This document shows, piece by piece, positions 35,004-45,005 of a stretch of 64,000 nucleotides of DNA; within the stretch, counting starts at the first letter, position 1; every line of letters begins with the position of its first letter. Location: positions 165,283 through 229,282 of the forward strand of contig NZ_FRCP01000008.1 in assembly GCF_900142955.1 (NCBI RefSeq), in the 5' to 3' direction. Below the pieces are notes generated by a model. The model did no database searches, had not been told where the DNA came from, and saw nothing but the letters and a program-made list of their open reading frames with translations. Source of the DNA: Anaerosporobacter mobilis DSM 15930. Lineage in GTDB: Bacteria > Bacillota > Clostridia > Lachnospirales > Lachnospiraceae. Position numbers and translations under genes: made by a program.

Positions 35004-35800
35004 AAACCAGTAAACAACATATCCTTCCCTTAATACTTTTTATGTTATGTTTATTATCAAGTATTATTATTGCACCAACAACGCAAGCTGCTACTAACAA
35101 CAAAGATATTCCTTACGTCATTGATGATGCCAATCTATTATCCACTGATGACCAGCAAGATTTGAATGATCTGGCTAATAAATATAGCAAGAAGCATAAT
35201 ACTTCCATTGTGGTAGTAACAACCAATGATACGAATAACCTGTCTACTACTGACTATGCTAGTATGTATTATGATACTTATATACATGGCAATGATGGAT
35301 ATAATGATAACTGTGTACTTTTCCTTATCGATATAGATAATCACAAAACAAATATTTTTGCCTATGAAGATGCAGCAATAAGAATGGACTCAGGACGTAG
35401 TAATAAAATACTCGACGTTGTCACTCCAAAGCTAAAGGGAAGTGATTATGATGACGCAATTAAAACTTTCATCAAAAAGGCTAACCTGTATCTTGGTGCA
35501 GAACCTGGTACAAATCCAGATAACATCTTCTTTAAGCTATGGTTTCAACTCTTAATCGCTGTAATTATCGGAGCTACTGCTGTTGGAATCATGGTATTCA
35601 ATTCCGGTGGTAGAGTAACAACTAATTCAGCAACTTACTTAGACCATGGGAACTCTAAACTTACTGGTTGTTTTGATCATTATATACGGACCACGACTAC
35701 TCGCACAAAAAAAGCAGATAATAATAACAGTAGTGGTGGTAGCAGCGGAACTACAGGTGGTGGAAGTTCCTTCTCAAGTGGTAACGAAAGAAGTTTCTAA
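35000..35800 (+). CDS. TPM-domain membrane protein (YdjH/YgcG-like)
   Basis: A 266-residue secreted/anchored protein: signal-like segment (about residues 8-30, ending TTQAA), an extracytoplasmic TPM domain (about 35-165; VIDDANLLSTDDQQDLNDLANKY is partly its signature), a membrane segment near 183-203 and a Gly/Ser-rich C-terminus (SSGGSSGTTGGGSSFSSG). TPM domains have been called phosphatases in plants, but that activity is not established for bacterial members. It overlaps the upstream stop by four bases, and its neighbours place it as the YdjH counterpart. Confidence 0.85.
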   Translation: MKTSKQHILPLILFMLCLLSSIIIAPTTQAATNNKDIPYVIDDANLLSTDDQQDLNDLANKYSKKHNTSIVVVTTNDTNNLSTTDYASMYYDTYIHGNDGYNDNCVLFLIDIDNHKTNIFAYEDAAIRMDSGRSNKILDVVTPKLKGSDYDDAIKTFIKKANLYLGAEPGTNPDNIFFKLWFQLLIAVIIGATAVGIMVFNSGGRVTTNSATYLDHGNSKLTGCFDHYIRTTTTRTKKADNNNSSGGSSGTTGGGSSFSSGNERSF

Positions 35801-35828
35801 ACGATAATATTTAAAAGGAGAACAAATT

Positions 35829-36824
35829 ATGGGACTTTTCTCAAATCAATTTTCTAATGTGGTGGAATGGAATGAATTCCGCGAAGATATGATTTTCTAT
35901 AAATGGTCTAATCAAGAAATAAAAAAAGGTAGCCGCCTTATCATTCGCCCAGGCCAAGATGCTATCTTCTTATACAACGGTAAGATAGAAGGTATCTTCA
36001 CCGATGAAGGAGATTACGATATCGAATCTCAAATCATTCCTTTCCTTTCAACTCTAAAGGGATTCAAATTCGGCTTCAACAGCGGAATTCGTGCCGAGGT
36101 TTTATTCATTAACACCAAAGAATTCCTTGTACGTTGGGGTACTGGGAATCCGATTAACATACCTACACCTCAATTGCCAGGCGGAATGCCTATTCGCTCT
36201 AATGGTACATTCAGTTTTAAGATTAATGATTATATTAAGTTAATCGACAAGATTGCAGGTGTTAAAAGTTCTTATTTCGTAGAAGATGTAAAACTTCGTA
36301 TTACCTCCATATTGGATCAGTTATTAATGAAATGGATCGTTAAAGAAGGCAAGGATATGTTCAACCTTCAGTCAATGTCCTTTGATATTGCTAAAGGAAT
36401 TAAAGATGACTTAGATATGCAGTTATTTGATAGTGGTATGACAATTACAAGCTTCCAGATAATGAGCTTTAACTATCCTGAAAGTGTTCAAAAGATGATT
36501 GAAAAGAATGCTTCACACAGCATGATCGGTAACATGAACACCTATCAACAAGCTTCCATGGTTGACGGAATCTCTTCTGGCGCTGTTGGCGGTGGTGGAG
36601 TTGCTTCCGATATGGCTGGTATGATGATGGGTATGAATATGGCCAATCAGATGATGCAGAATATAAATCAAGCAAGCAATACGAACCAAGCTACACCTAC
36701 ACAAACTTCATCAGGCGCCGCCACTTCTAGTTCTTCCTCAGAAAAGCCGAACTTCTGTCCAAACTGTGGGCAAAAGACAGGTGAGGGTAACTTCTGTTCA
36801 AACTGTGGACATAAACTAAATTAA
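35829..36824 (+). CDS. SPFH-domain protein with C-terminal zinc ribbon (YdjI-like)
   Basis: A 331-residue cytoplasmic flotillin-superfamily protein. The SPFH core spans about residues 15-225 (IIRPGQDAIFLYNGKIEGIFTDEGDYDIES in pieces; FKINDYIKLIDKIAG). A Gly/Met-rich linker (GMMMGMNMANQMMQ) follows, and the C-terminus carries a double-CxxC ribbon (FCPNCGQKTGEGNFCSNCG). It has no membrane anchor of its own, so membrane targeting through its zinc-ribbon/TPM partners is a fair inference. In B. subtilis the equivalent YdjI is needed for PspA localisation. Last gene of the cluster; a strong terminator follows. Confidence 0.9.
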   Translation: MGLFSNQFSNVVEWNEFREDMIFYKWSNQEIKKGSRLIIRPGQDAIFLYNGKIEGIFTDEGDYDIESQIIPFLSTLKGFKFGFNSGIRAEVLFINTKEFLVRWGTGNPINIPTPQLPGGMPIRSNGTFSFKINDYIKLIDKIAGVKSSYFVEDVKLRITSILDQLLMKWIVKEGKDMFNLQSMSFDIAKGIKDDLDMQLFDSGMTITSFQIMSFNYPESVQKMIEKNASHSMIGNMNTYQQASMVDGISSGAVGGGGVASDMAGMMMGMNMANQMMQNINQASNTNQATPTQTSSGAATSSSSSEKPNFCPNCGQKTGEGNFCSNCGHKLN

Positions 36825-36870
36825 CCAACAGAGATAAACTTCAAATAAAACAACCTACTATAACAAAACT

Positions 36871-36917
36871 AAAAGAGCTGCCACTTAGTCAATTTGACTA
36901 TAGTGGCAGCTCTTTTT
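36871..36917. terminator. Bidirectional terminator between the SPFH gene and fba
   Basis: AAAAGAGCTGCCACT (36871-36885) pairs with AGTGGCAGCTCTTTT (from 36902), with an inner GTCA/TGAC. A- and T-runs on both sides serve the convergent genes. Confidence 0.92.
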
Positions 36918-36957
36918 ACCTATTAAAAATTACACGTTCTGTATAAATAATTTCTTA

Positions 36958-37821
36958 TTAAGCTTGGTTAACTGATCCGAAAAGTTCCATTTTTTCTTTA
37001 ACAGTTGCTTTGATTGCTTCAAAACCTGGTCCAAGTAATTTACGTGGATCAAAGCCTTTTCCTTCAAGATCTTTACCAGCTTCAATGTATTTACGAGTTG
37101 CTTCAGCGAATGATAATTGGCATTCTGTATTAACATTAATCTTAGCAACACCTAATGAGATAGCTTTTTTAATCATATCTTCAGGAATTCCAGTACCACC
37201 ATGTAAAACTAATGGCATATCTCCAGTTTTTTCACTAACTGCTTCTAATGTTTCAAAGCTAAGACCAGCCCAGTTTTCTGGGTATTTACCATGAATATTA
37301 CCGATACCTGCTGCTAACATAGTAACACCAAGGTCAGCGATTTGTTTACATTCGTTAGGATCTGCACATTCACCAGCTCCTACAACACCATCTTCTTCTC
37401 CACCAATAGAACCAACTTCTGCTTCTAATGATAAACCTTTTTCATTACAGATTTTAACTAATTTAGTAGTTTTATCAATGTTCTCATCGATTGGATAGTG
37501 TGAACCATCAAACATAATTGAAGAGAAACCAGCTTCGATGCATTTTTCTGCACCTTCAAAACTACCATGATCTAAGTGTAATGCTACTGGTACAGTGATA
37601 TTAAGATCTTGCATTAAACCATTAACCATACCAACTACTGCATGATATCCACCCATATATTTTCCAGCACCTTCAGAAACACCAAGGATTACTGGTGAGT
37701 TGTTTTCTTGAGCTGTTAATAGAATTGCTTTTGTCCATTCTAAGTTGTTGATATTGAATTGACCTACTGCATATTTTCCTGCTTTTGCTTTAGTAAGCAT
37801 GTCTTTTGCTGATACTAACAT
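36958..37821 (-). CDS. fba: Fructose-1,6-bisphosphate aldolase, class II
   Basis: A 287-residue zinc aldolase of glycolysis and gluconeogenesis. Metal- and substrate-binding motifs are visible: HLDHGSFEGAEKCIEAGFSS in part near residues 80-100, the GAGECADPNE region and LHGGTGIPEDMIKKA near 205-220. I take the ATG at 37821 because GGAGG lies eight bases upstream and the family starts MLVSAKDML; a longer frame would add 19 residues without support. It is monocistronic. I could not find a convincing promoter in the 238-bp upstream region apart from a TATAAT near 37995. Confidence 0.96.
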   Translation of the reverse strand: MLVSAKDMLTKAKAGKYAVGQFNINNLEWTKAILLTAQENNSPVILGVSEGAGKYMGGYHAVVGMVNGLMQDLNITVPVALHLDHGSFEGAEKCIEAGFSSIMFDGSHYPIDENIDKTTKLVKICNEKGLSLEAEVGSIGGEEDGVVGAGECADPNECKQIADLGVTMLAAGIGNIHGKYPENWAGLSFETLEAVSEKTGDMPLVLHGGTGIPEDMIKKAISLGVAKINVNTECQLSFAEATRKYIEAGKDLEGKGFDPRKLLGPGFEAIKATVKEKMELFGSVNQA

Positions 37822-38059
37822 ATTTTTATCCTCCATATCTTTCTTATGATAATTAGTGTAACCACTCAACCACATCAAGTTAACTAGCCCAATTTGAATG
37901 TTTTAACACATTTTGTGTGCAACTAGATTTATAAACCAGGTAACTGAATCGTTACGTTATTGTTAAACAATTTTATTTATATATCGGTTTTATTATAACG
38001 CATTTGTTCAGAAAAAGGAACCTTAAATTGATATTTATTTAACATCCGTCTACCAATCT

Positions 38060-39766
38060 TTATTCCACCTCTTCTACTTGTATCTTTTGATCAAATGCAT
38101 ATACTACATTACCAGTGTAATCTACAATCGTTCTAACCCCTTCTCTTTGTGTTAGAATATACTTACTTCCAATCTGCTCAATCATCTCATAACATGGCGA
38201 ATCATACACCTTAACACCATTCGCATTATAGATATGCGAAATTTCATCTAGCGCATAGTCTTCCGAATAATCTGTAATTACAAGATTACCATCAAGAACT
38301 TGAACTACCAGATTTGATCCCTCTGCTAACAACGTGTTCTTATAGTACACATAGATTACAGTTCCCTCATCTAATTCATTCGTAATTAGATAAAAATTGC
38401 GTAATGGAGATTGTAATTCAACGATTCCAAACTCTCCTATACTAAACTGATACGTCTCTTTGCCCTCATAATCAAATACTTCAAAACCATTTGATTTTTG
38501 ATAAAACAAATCATGCGGAGTAAAATCCACGCCATATGGTTGTAAATGTCCTTGGAATTCTTCCCCCTTTGATGTTACCAGATGATTTCCCTCTTCGTCA
38601 TAGTAGGATGCGACATTGTTTTTTCTTGTCACATTATATATGGTGTCCTCTTTATCCGTTACGATACCATAATCGCCATTTACTGTATCATCATCCCCAG
38701 CTTCCTCTTCTCTATCCTCGTCACCTATAGGTGATTGGGTACCTGTATCATTGTTGTTTGGCTCATCTATAACAGTATTCTCTGTCACGCAATACAACCA
38801 GTACACAACAGATACTAATTTATCCGGAAATTCTTCTTGATTAATTTGACTAATTATTTTACCATCTTTATTTAAAATCAATTGATACTTACCAATCTGC
38901 GCCTCAATCATCTGACTATAGTCATTATAATTTACTACAAAGAAATGCTGATCATCAACATCTTTTAATTTGCCATTAGCGACTACGATTTCTTTGGTGA
39001 TAGCTGGTTCTCCATCTTCATTATAGATGATATCCCCTTCTTCTGTATTAGATGCTACAAAATATGCACCATGAATCATTCCATAACTATTACTTATTGT
39101 ATTAATACGTTTTCCATTCCCATCATAGATCTCTATTGGTTGTGTTCCATCATAAGAGACATTCCAAAGATTCTCACCAACAGAACTAACATAACTATTC
39201 GTTACATCAATTCCCTCTGCTAATACGTTCCCCTGTTCACTATATATGGTCATACTACTTGTATTAAACTCAGTATCCACTAAAACTGCTCCATAACATC
39301 CGTTCGTATATTTAACCAACGAATTGTAATCCATTGGTATGATCCACGTATCATTCTTCAGATCATAAACACCATAGGTATATTGATTTGGTTCAATAAT
39401 TGTAGTACCATTTCTTTTTTCTTCATCTAACTGACCAAGAACAACCGGCTTAGTTATATCAATAACACCCATACCATTATTAGGAAGTACAGCGTTATCA
39501 AAATATTTCATTACTTTCATAGAAGAATCAAAAAACACTACTTTACCATAGCCGTAATCCAAGTCCCCTTCTCCAACATAGTACCATTCATCTGGTTCCA
39601 GTTCTAGATGCACTTCTTTATCAGCTTCCTGTAGCTTATCAGGATTTTCTGCTTCCGACAAAGTTTGTTCTCCCTTGTTATCAGAATCATTCACTAATCT
39701 ATTATCGCGCTTACACGCTACACATAATAGCATAATTAGTACCATTACTGGTATAATTTTTTTCAT
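38060..39766 (-). CDS. Putative lipoprotein, WG-repeat-like
   Basis: A 568-residue exported protein of unknown function. The N-terminus has a lipoprotein signal (KKIIPVMVLIMLLCVAC) with probable lipidation at Cys18. The body contains repeated beta-rich units with aromatic/Gly/Asn-Gly patterns (VYDLKNDTWIIPMDYN, YDGNGKRINTISNSYG, YNANGVKVYDSPCYEMIEQIGSKYIL) resembling WG/KWG-type propeller repeats. An acidic linker (GDEDREEEAGDDD) divides it near residue 350. The start follows GAGGTGAGC. No neighbour suggests a specific job. Confidence 0.75.
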   Translation of the reverse strand: MKKIIPVMVLIMLLCVACKRDNRLVNDSDNKGEQTLSEAENPDKLQEADKEVHLELEPDEWYYVGEGDLDYGYGKVVFFDSSMKVMKYFDNAVLPNNGMGVIDITKPVVLGQLDEEKRNGTTIIEPNQYTYGVYDLKNDTWIIPMDYNSLVKYTNGCYGAVLVDTEFNTSSMTIYSEQGNVLAEGIDVTNSYVSSVGENLWNVSYDGTQPIEIYDGNGKRINTISNSYGMIHGAYFVASNTEEGDIIYNEDGEPAITKEIVVANGKLKDVDDQHFFVVNYNDYSQMIEAQIGKYQLILNKDGKIISQINQEEFPDKLVSVVYWLYCVTENTVIDEPNNNDTGTQSPIGDEDREEEAGDDDTVNGDYGIVTDKEDTIYNVTRKNNVASYYDEEGNHLVTSKGEEFQGHLQPYGVDFTPHDLFYQKSNGFEVFDYEGKETYQFSIGEFGIVELQSPLRNFYLITNELDEGTVIYVYYKNTLLAEGSNLVVQVLDGNLVITDYSEDYALDEISHIYNANGVKVYDSPCYEMIEQIGSKYILTQREGVRTIVDYTGNVVYAFDQKIQVEEVE

Positions 39767-39930
39767 CCCATGCTCACCTCTTATAATATCTTAATTTAAT
39801 AGTCTAAGATTTACATTCTGTATCCAATTCCCCTACTTAAGACTAATCTTAACTAATCACATTATTAATTAAGTAGTTTGACACACTCATTATAACATAT
39901 ATAATAATGATTAACTAGTGAGTAATAAAA

Positions 39931-40012
39931 GAAACACCACAAGAAGCAATCAATATTCCCCTTGTACTCTCTACTTGGAAAGGGTAAATTCAAACTTCCT
40001 ATGGTGTTCTTC
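39931..40012 (-). terminator. Long hairpin downstream of uvrA
   Basis: Outer arms GAAACACCA (39931-39939) and TGGTGTTCTTC (40002-40012) are extended by imperfect pairing into a structure of about 82 bases. It resembles the long hairpins at 50-126 and 63536-63623 in size and design. Probable terminator of uvrBA. Confidence 0.6.
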
Positions 40013-40037
40013 ATTACATTGTCATACTTTACTTATT

Positions 40038-42890
40038 CTACTGGAAACGTTCTAGTTGTTTCTTGATATATGCACCTGTATACGAATCCTTGCAATTTGC
40101 AAGCTCTTCTGGGGTACCTGTAGCCACTACAGTTCCGCCTTTATCTCCACCTTCCGGTCCAATATCAATAATATAATCGGCAGTTTTAATTACATCAAGA
40201 TTATGCTCAATAACAACAACGGTGTTACCACCATCAGACAATCTTCTTAAGATATCAATCAACTTATGGACATCGGCAAAATGTAGTCCTGTTGTAGGCT
40301 CATCTAAGATATAGATGGTCTTTCCTGTACTTCTCTTACTTAATTCTGTAGCAAGCTTAATTCTTTGTGCCTCCCCACCTGATAAGGTAGTAGATGGCTG
40401 CCCTAATTTTACGTAGGATAAACCTACATCATTAAGGGATTCTATCTTTCTCTTAATGGTTGGCATATTCTCGAAGAATTTTAATGCTTCTTCTACTGTC
40501 ATATCAAGTACATCAAAGATACTCTTACCCTTATACTTAACTTCAAGCGTTTCTCTATTATAACGTTTTCCGCCACAAACTTCGCATGGTACATAGACAT
40601 CTGGCAAGAAGTTCATCTCAATCTTCAAGATACCATCACCACTACAAGCTTCGCAGCGGCCACCTTTCACATTAAAACTAAATCTACCTTTCTTATATCC
40701 TTTTGCTTTCGCATCTGGTGTTGTAGCAAACAAATCACGAATTTGATCAAATACACCTGTATATGTTGCTGGATTGGATCGTGGAGTTCGTCCAATCGGA
40801 GATTGATCAATATCAATAACTTTGTCAAGCTTATCTATACCGACAATATCCGTATGTTTACCTGGTATGCATCTCGCACGGTTAAGATCCCTAGCAAGAC
40901 GTTTGTATAAGATTTCATTAACTAACGAACTCTTACCCGAACCAGAAACACCCGTTACACAAGTCATGATACCTAGTGGAATATCTACTGTGACGTTCTT
41001 CAGATTATTCTCTTTAGCACCTTTTATCTTAAGGTAATCCGTTGGCTTTCTTCTCTCCTTAGGTACAGGAATCTGAATCCTACCACTTAGATAAGCACCT
41101 GTAACAGAATCCGGATTCGCCATGATTTCCTCAGCAGTTCCTTCCGCAACCACTCTACCACCATGTTCTCCCGCACCAGGGCCGATATCCACTATATGAT
41201 CCGCTGCAAACATGGTATCTTCATCATGTTCAACTACAATCAATGTATTGCCCAAATCCTTTAAGTTACATAGTGTACGTAGCAATTTGTCATTATCTCT
41301 TTGATGAAGTCCAATACTTGGTTCATCTAAGATATACGCAACACCTACTAAGCCCGAACCAATCTGTGTAGCAAGACGGATACGCTGTGCCTCACCACCT
41401 GATAAAGTTCCAGTTGCTCTAGCTAATGATAAGTAATCTAGACCTACATCAATTAAGAAACCGAGACGTGCACGTATTTCTTTTAGAATTAATTGCCCAA
41501 TCTTTACTTGCATTGAAGTCAACTCCAGATTATTCATAAAGTCAAATAAATCTCTAATCGAGTATTCTGTAAGATCTGATATATTCTTATCACCTACAGT
41601 AACTGCAAGGGATTCCTTCTTAAGACGTTTTCCACCGCAACATTTACAAGGTGTTGTTCTCATGAAGCCCTCATATTCTTGCTTACTAGACTCAGAACCT
41701 GTCTCACGATATCTGCGCTCCACATTCTTAATTAAACCTTCGAATGCAACATCATAAACACCTTCTCCACGTTGTCCCTTATAGTGAACCTTAACAGATT
41801 TTCCACCCGTTCCATAGATTACTATATTACGAACTTCTTCTGATAATTCTTCATATGGTGTGTCCAAGCTGAACTTATATTCTTTTGCCAATGCCTTCAA
41901 GATTGCATGTGTATACGAACTTGGATCCGTTGCTGATTGCCATCCCATAACAACAATAGCACCATCTACTATACTGAGTTTCTTATTCGGTATCATCAAT
42001 TCTTCATCGAACTCCATCTTAATTCCAATACCGTAACACTCTGGACACGCTCCAAAAGGATTGTTGAACGAGAAGTTTCTTGGTTCAATCTCATCAATAC
42101 TGATACCACAATCAGAACAAGCAAAGTTCTGGCTAAAATTCAATGATTCTCCATCAATAACATCTACAATCAGCAGACCATCCGCCAACTTTAATACACT
42201 TTCAATGGAATCGGATAAACGTTTTTCTATACCTTCCTTCACTACAAGACGGTCTACAATAATCTCAATGTTGTGTTTCTTGTTCTTATCTAACTTAATT
42301 TCTTCATTAAGTTCATACAAAGAACCATCAACCATCACACGTACATAGCCGCTTTTCTTTGCTTGCTCAAACAACTTAACGTGTTCTCCTTTGCGCCCAC
42401 GTACTACAGGCGCAAGTAGCTGAATCTTCGTACGCTCTGGCAACTTCATAATCTCATCTACCATTTGGTCGACTGTTTGTTTCTTAATCTCCTTACCACA
42501 CTTAGGACAATGTGGTATACCGATTCTTGCATATAGAAGACGGAAGTAATCGTAAATCTCTGTTACTGTACCTACGGTAGAACGAGGATTTCGATTTGTT
42601 GATTTTTGATCAATTGATATTGCAGGTGGCAAACCCTCTATGCTCTCCACATTGGGCTTCTCCATCTGTCCAAGGAATTGTCTAGCATAAGATGACAAAG
42701 ATTCCATATATCTTCTCTGCCCTTCTGCATAAATGGTATCAAAAGCAAGCGAGGACTTCCCTGAACCACTTAATCCTGTTAATACAACAAACTCATCTCT
42801 AGGTATATTTAAACTGATATCTTTTAGATTATGTTCCTTTGCTCCTCGTATCTTAATATACTTTTTATGGTCTTTCTCTTCTTTTATCAT
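40038..42890 (-). CDS. uvrA: Excinuclease ABC subunit A
   Basis: A damage-recognition ATPase of nucleotide excision repair, about 950 residues. It has two ABC modules: Walker A GLSGSGKSSLAFDT (near residue 37) and GVSGSGKSSLVNEIL (near 645), signatures LSGGEAQRIRLATQ and LSGGEAQRIKLATE. Zinc modules with CxxC pairs are seen (CPKCGKEIKK, CSDCG...CPEC, CKCCGGKR, CEACSGDG...CEVCGGKR). I choose ATG 42890; a GTG three codons upstream is also possible because AGGGAG lies between the two optimal spacings. It is the second gene of the uvrBA operon, with an 84-bp gap that contains a TTGTTCT/AGAACAA hairpin. Confidence 0.96.
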   Translation of the reverse strand: MIKEEKDHKKYIKIRGAKEHNLKDISLNIPRDEFVVLTGLSGSGKSSLAFDTIYAEGQRRYMESLSSYARQFLGQMEKPNVESIEGLPPAISIDQKSTNRNPRSTVGTVTEIYDYFRLLYARIGIPHCPKCGKEIKKQTVDQMVDEIMKLPERTKIQLLAPVVRGRKGEHVKLFEQAKKSGYVRVMVDGSLYELNEEIKLDKNKKHNIEIIVDRLVVKEGIEKRLSDSIESVLKLADGLLIVDVIDGESLNFSQNFACSDCGISIDEIEPRNFSFNNPFGACPECYGIGIKMEFDEELMIPNKKLSIVDGAIVVMGWQSATDPSSYTHAILKALAKEYKFSLDTPYEELSEEVRNIVIYGTGGKSVKVHYKGQRGEGVYDVAFEGLIKNVERRYRETGSESSKQEYEGFMRTTPCKCCGGKRLKKESLAVTVGDKNISDLTEYSIRDLFDFMNNLELTSMQVKIGQLILKEIRARLGFLIDVGLDYLSLARATGTLSGGEAQRIRLATQIGSGLVGVAYILDEPSIGLHQRDNDKLLRTLCNLKDLGNTLIVVEHDEDTMFAADHIVDIGPGAGEHGGRVVAEGTAEEIMANPDSVTGAYLSGRIQIPVPKERRKPTDYLKIKGAKENNLKNVTVDIPLGIMTCVTGVSGSGKSSLVNEILYKRLARDLNRARCIPGKHTDIVGIDKLDKVIDIDQSPIGRTPRSNPATYTGVFDQIRDLFATTPDAKAKGYKKGRFSFNVKGGRCEACSGDGILKIEMNFLPDVYVPCEVCGGKRYNRETLEVKYKGKSIFDVLDMTVEEALKFFENMPTIKRKIESLNDVGLSYVKLGQPSTTLSGGEAQRIKLATELSKRSTGKTIYILDEPTTGLHFADVHKLIDILRRLSDGGNTVVVIEHNLDVIKTADYIIDIGPEGGDKGGTVVATGTPEELANCKDSYTGAYIKKQLERFQ

Positions 42891-42974
42891 GTCAAACACA
42901 TGCTCCCTCTATAATATAACTGTAGATTGTTCTCTCAGAACAAACACTTCGTTATCTAATTTGTAGCTAGATAG

Positions 42975-44960
42975 CTACTCTATCTCGTTTAAATGTTTCT
43001 TTAATTCAAGTAACTTATCTCTCAATTGTGCTGCCATCTCAAAGTTAAGCTCTGCAGCTGCCGTATGCATTTCTTTGGTAATCTTCTTAATTACTGCTTG
43101 TAACTCTTTCTTAGACATAGATTCATAATCTTTTTCCATGTCATACATTTGTTTACTAACCTTCTTCGAGATACTAATCAACTCACGTACCTTCTTATTA
43201 ATGGTTGTCGGAGTAATACCATGCTCTTCATTATATCTTTGTTGAATCTCTCGACGACGGTTCGTCTCTGATATTGCCTTCGACATGGAGTCTGTAATCT
43301 TATCTGCATACATGATTACTCTACCTTCTGAATTACGTGCTGCACGACCAACCGTTTGGATTAATGATGTCTCAGAACGAAGGAATCCTTCCTTATCCGC
43401 ATCTAAGATTGCTACAAGTGTGATCTCCGGAATATCAAGACCTTCACGTAATAAATTAATTCCTACTAAAACATCGAATACATCAAGTCGCATATCACGA
43501 ATAATCTCAGAACGTTCTAGTGTATCGATATCGGAGTGAAGATATTTCACTCGTATACCAACTTCACGCATATAGTCCGTCAAATCTTCTGCCATACGCT
43601 TAGTCAATGTTGTAACAAGAATCTTATTCTTCTTAGCAACCTCTTTGTTGACCTCTCCAATCAAATCATCAATCTGACCTTCCACTGGTTTAACCTCAAT
43701 AACTGGATCAAGTAATCCCGTAGGTCGGATAATTTGCTCTGTACGCAGCAATTCATGCTCTCTCTCATAAACATTCGGAGTTGCCGATACAAACATCATC
43801 TGATTAATCTTACTTTCAAACTCTCCAAAGTTAAGTGGGCGGTTATCAAGCGCAGATGGTAAACGAAATCCAAAATTAACAAGCGTTTCTTTACGAGCTC
43901 TATCACCCGAGTACATACCCCTTACCTGAGGTATCGTTATATGCGATTCATCTACGATAATCAAGAAGTCATCTGGAAAGTAATCCATTAATGTATATGG
44001 TGTACTTCCTGGTGCTTGTCCAGACATCGGTCCCGAATAATTCTCAATGCCAGAGCAAAATCCCGTTTCCCGAAGCATCTCGATGTCAAAATTCGTTCGC
44101 TCGGATATTCTTTGTGCTTCAAGGAGTTTTCCTTCTCTCTTAAAGTATAAAACTCTCTCTTCTAATTCGTCCTCAATCTTCTTAATTGCTTCATTCAACT
44201 TATCTGGTGGAACAACATAATGAGAGGCTGGGAACATAACCACATGCTCTAGCTCACATTTCACTTCGCCAGTTAATACATCGATTTCTGTGATTCGCTC
44301 AATCTCATCGCCGAAGAATTCAACACGTACGGCTGTATCTGTAGCAGAAACTGAGAAAATCTCCACGACATCTCCACGAACACGAAAGCTACCACGCTTA
44401 AAGTCCATATCGTTCCTTGTATATTGGATATCTACTAATTTTCTTAAAATGTCATCACGATCTCTAACCATTCCAGGTCTCAATGACAAGGTCATATTCT
44501 GATAGTCAACCGGTGCACCTAAACCATAGATACAAGATACACTGGCAACAATGATTACATCTTTTCTCTCTGTTAACGCTGCTGTGGCAGAATGTCGTAA
44601 TTTATCTATCTCATCATTAATGGCAGAATCTTTCTCTATAAAAGTATCTGTTGATGGAACATAGGCTTCCGGTTGATAATAATCATAATAACTAACAAAA
44701 TACTCAACTGCGTTCTCCGGAAAGAACTCCTTGAATTCTCCATATAATTGCGCCGCTAGTGTTTTATTATGGGCAATTATAAGAGTTGGCTTATTCAATG
44801 CTTGTATTACATTTGCCATGGTAAATGTCTTACCAGATCCTGTAACTCCAAGCAAGGTTTGAAACTGGTTGCCCTCTTCAAAACCTTTCACCAAATCCTG
44901 TATCGCCTCTGGCTGATCTCCCGTAGGAGCAAACTCCGATACTAAATTAAAATGATCCAT
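42975..44960 (-). CDS. uvrB: Excinuclease ABC subunit B
   Basis: A 661-residue helicase-like DNA-loading subunit. Walker A is GVTGSGKTFTMANV (near residue 35). The beta-hairpin region is YYDYYQPEAYVP, Walker B-type is VDESHITIPQ, and helicase motif VI is QTVGRAARNSEGRVIMYAD. A C-terminal UVR domain (about 620-655, AAELNFEMAAQLRDKLLELKK) contacts UvrC. The ATG at 44960 follows AAAGGGA; a TTG-initiated frame eight codons longer is unsupported. Transcription should start near 45227, giving a leader of about 265 nt that contains a 202-bp palindrome. Confidence 0.97.
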   Translation of the reverse strand: MDHFNLVSEFAPTGDQPEAIQDLVKGFEEGNQFQTLLGVTGSGKTFTMANVIQALNKPTLIIAHNKTLAAQLYGEFKEFFPENAVEYFVSYYDYYQPEAYVPSTDTFIEKDSAINDEIDKLRHSATAALTERKDVIIVASVSCIYGLGAPVDYQNMTLSLRPGMVRDRDDILRKLVDIQYTRNDMDFKRGSFRVRGDVVEIFSVSATDTAVRVEFFGDEIERITEIDVLTGEVKCELEHVVMFPASHYVVPPDKLNEAIKKIEDELEERVLYFKREGKLLEAQRISERTNFDIEMLRETGFCSGIENYSGPMSGQAPGSTPYTLMDYFPDDFLIIVDESHITIPQVRGMYSGDRARKETLVNFGFRLPSALDNRPLNFGEFESKINQMMFVSATPNVYEREHELLRTEQIIRPTGLLDPVIEVKPVEGQIDDLIGEVNKEVAKKNKILVTTLTKRMAEDLTDYMREVGIRVKYLHSDIDTLERSEIIRDMRLDVFDVLVGINLLREGLDIPEITLVAILDADKEGFLRSETSLIQTVGRAARNSEGRVIMYADKITDSMSKAISETNRRREIQQRYNEEHGITPTTINKKVRELISISKKVSKQMYDMEKDYESMSKKELQAVIKKITKEMHTAAAELNFEMAAQLRDKLLELKKHLNEIE

Positions 44961-45005
44961 GGCTTTCCCTTTCTTCTGTGGCAATATATAGACATAACCG
45001 CTTCC

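Noticed and set aside
42927..42943. TTGTTCT-CTC-AGAACAA palindrome between uvrB and uvrA as a LexA box
   Set aside because: The half-sites have the opposite polarity to GAAC-N4-GTTC and it is inside the operon; a small RNA hairpin is more likely.
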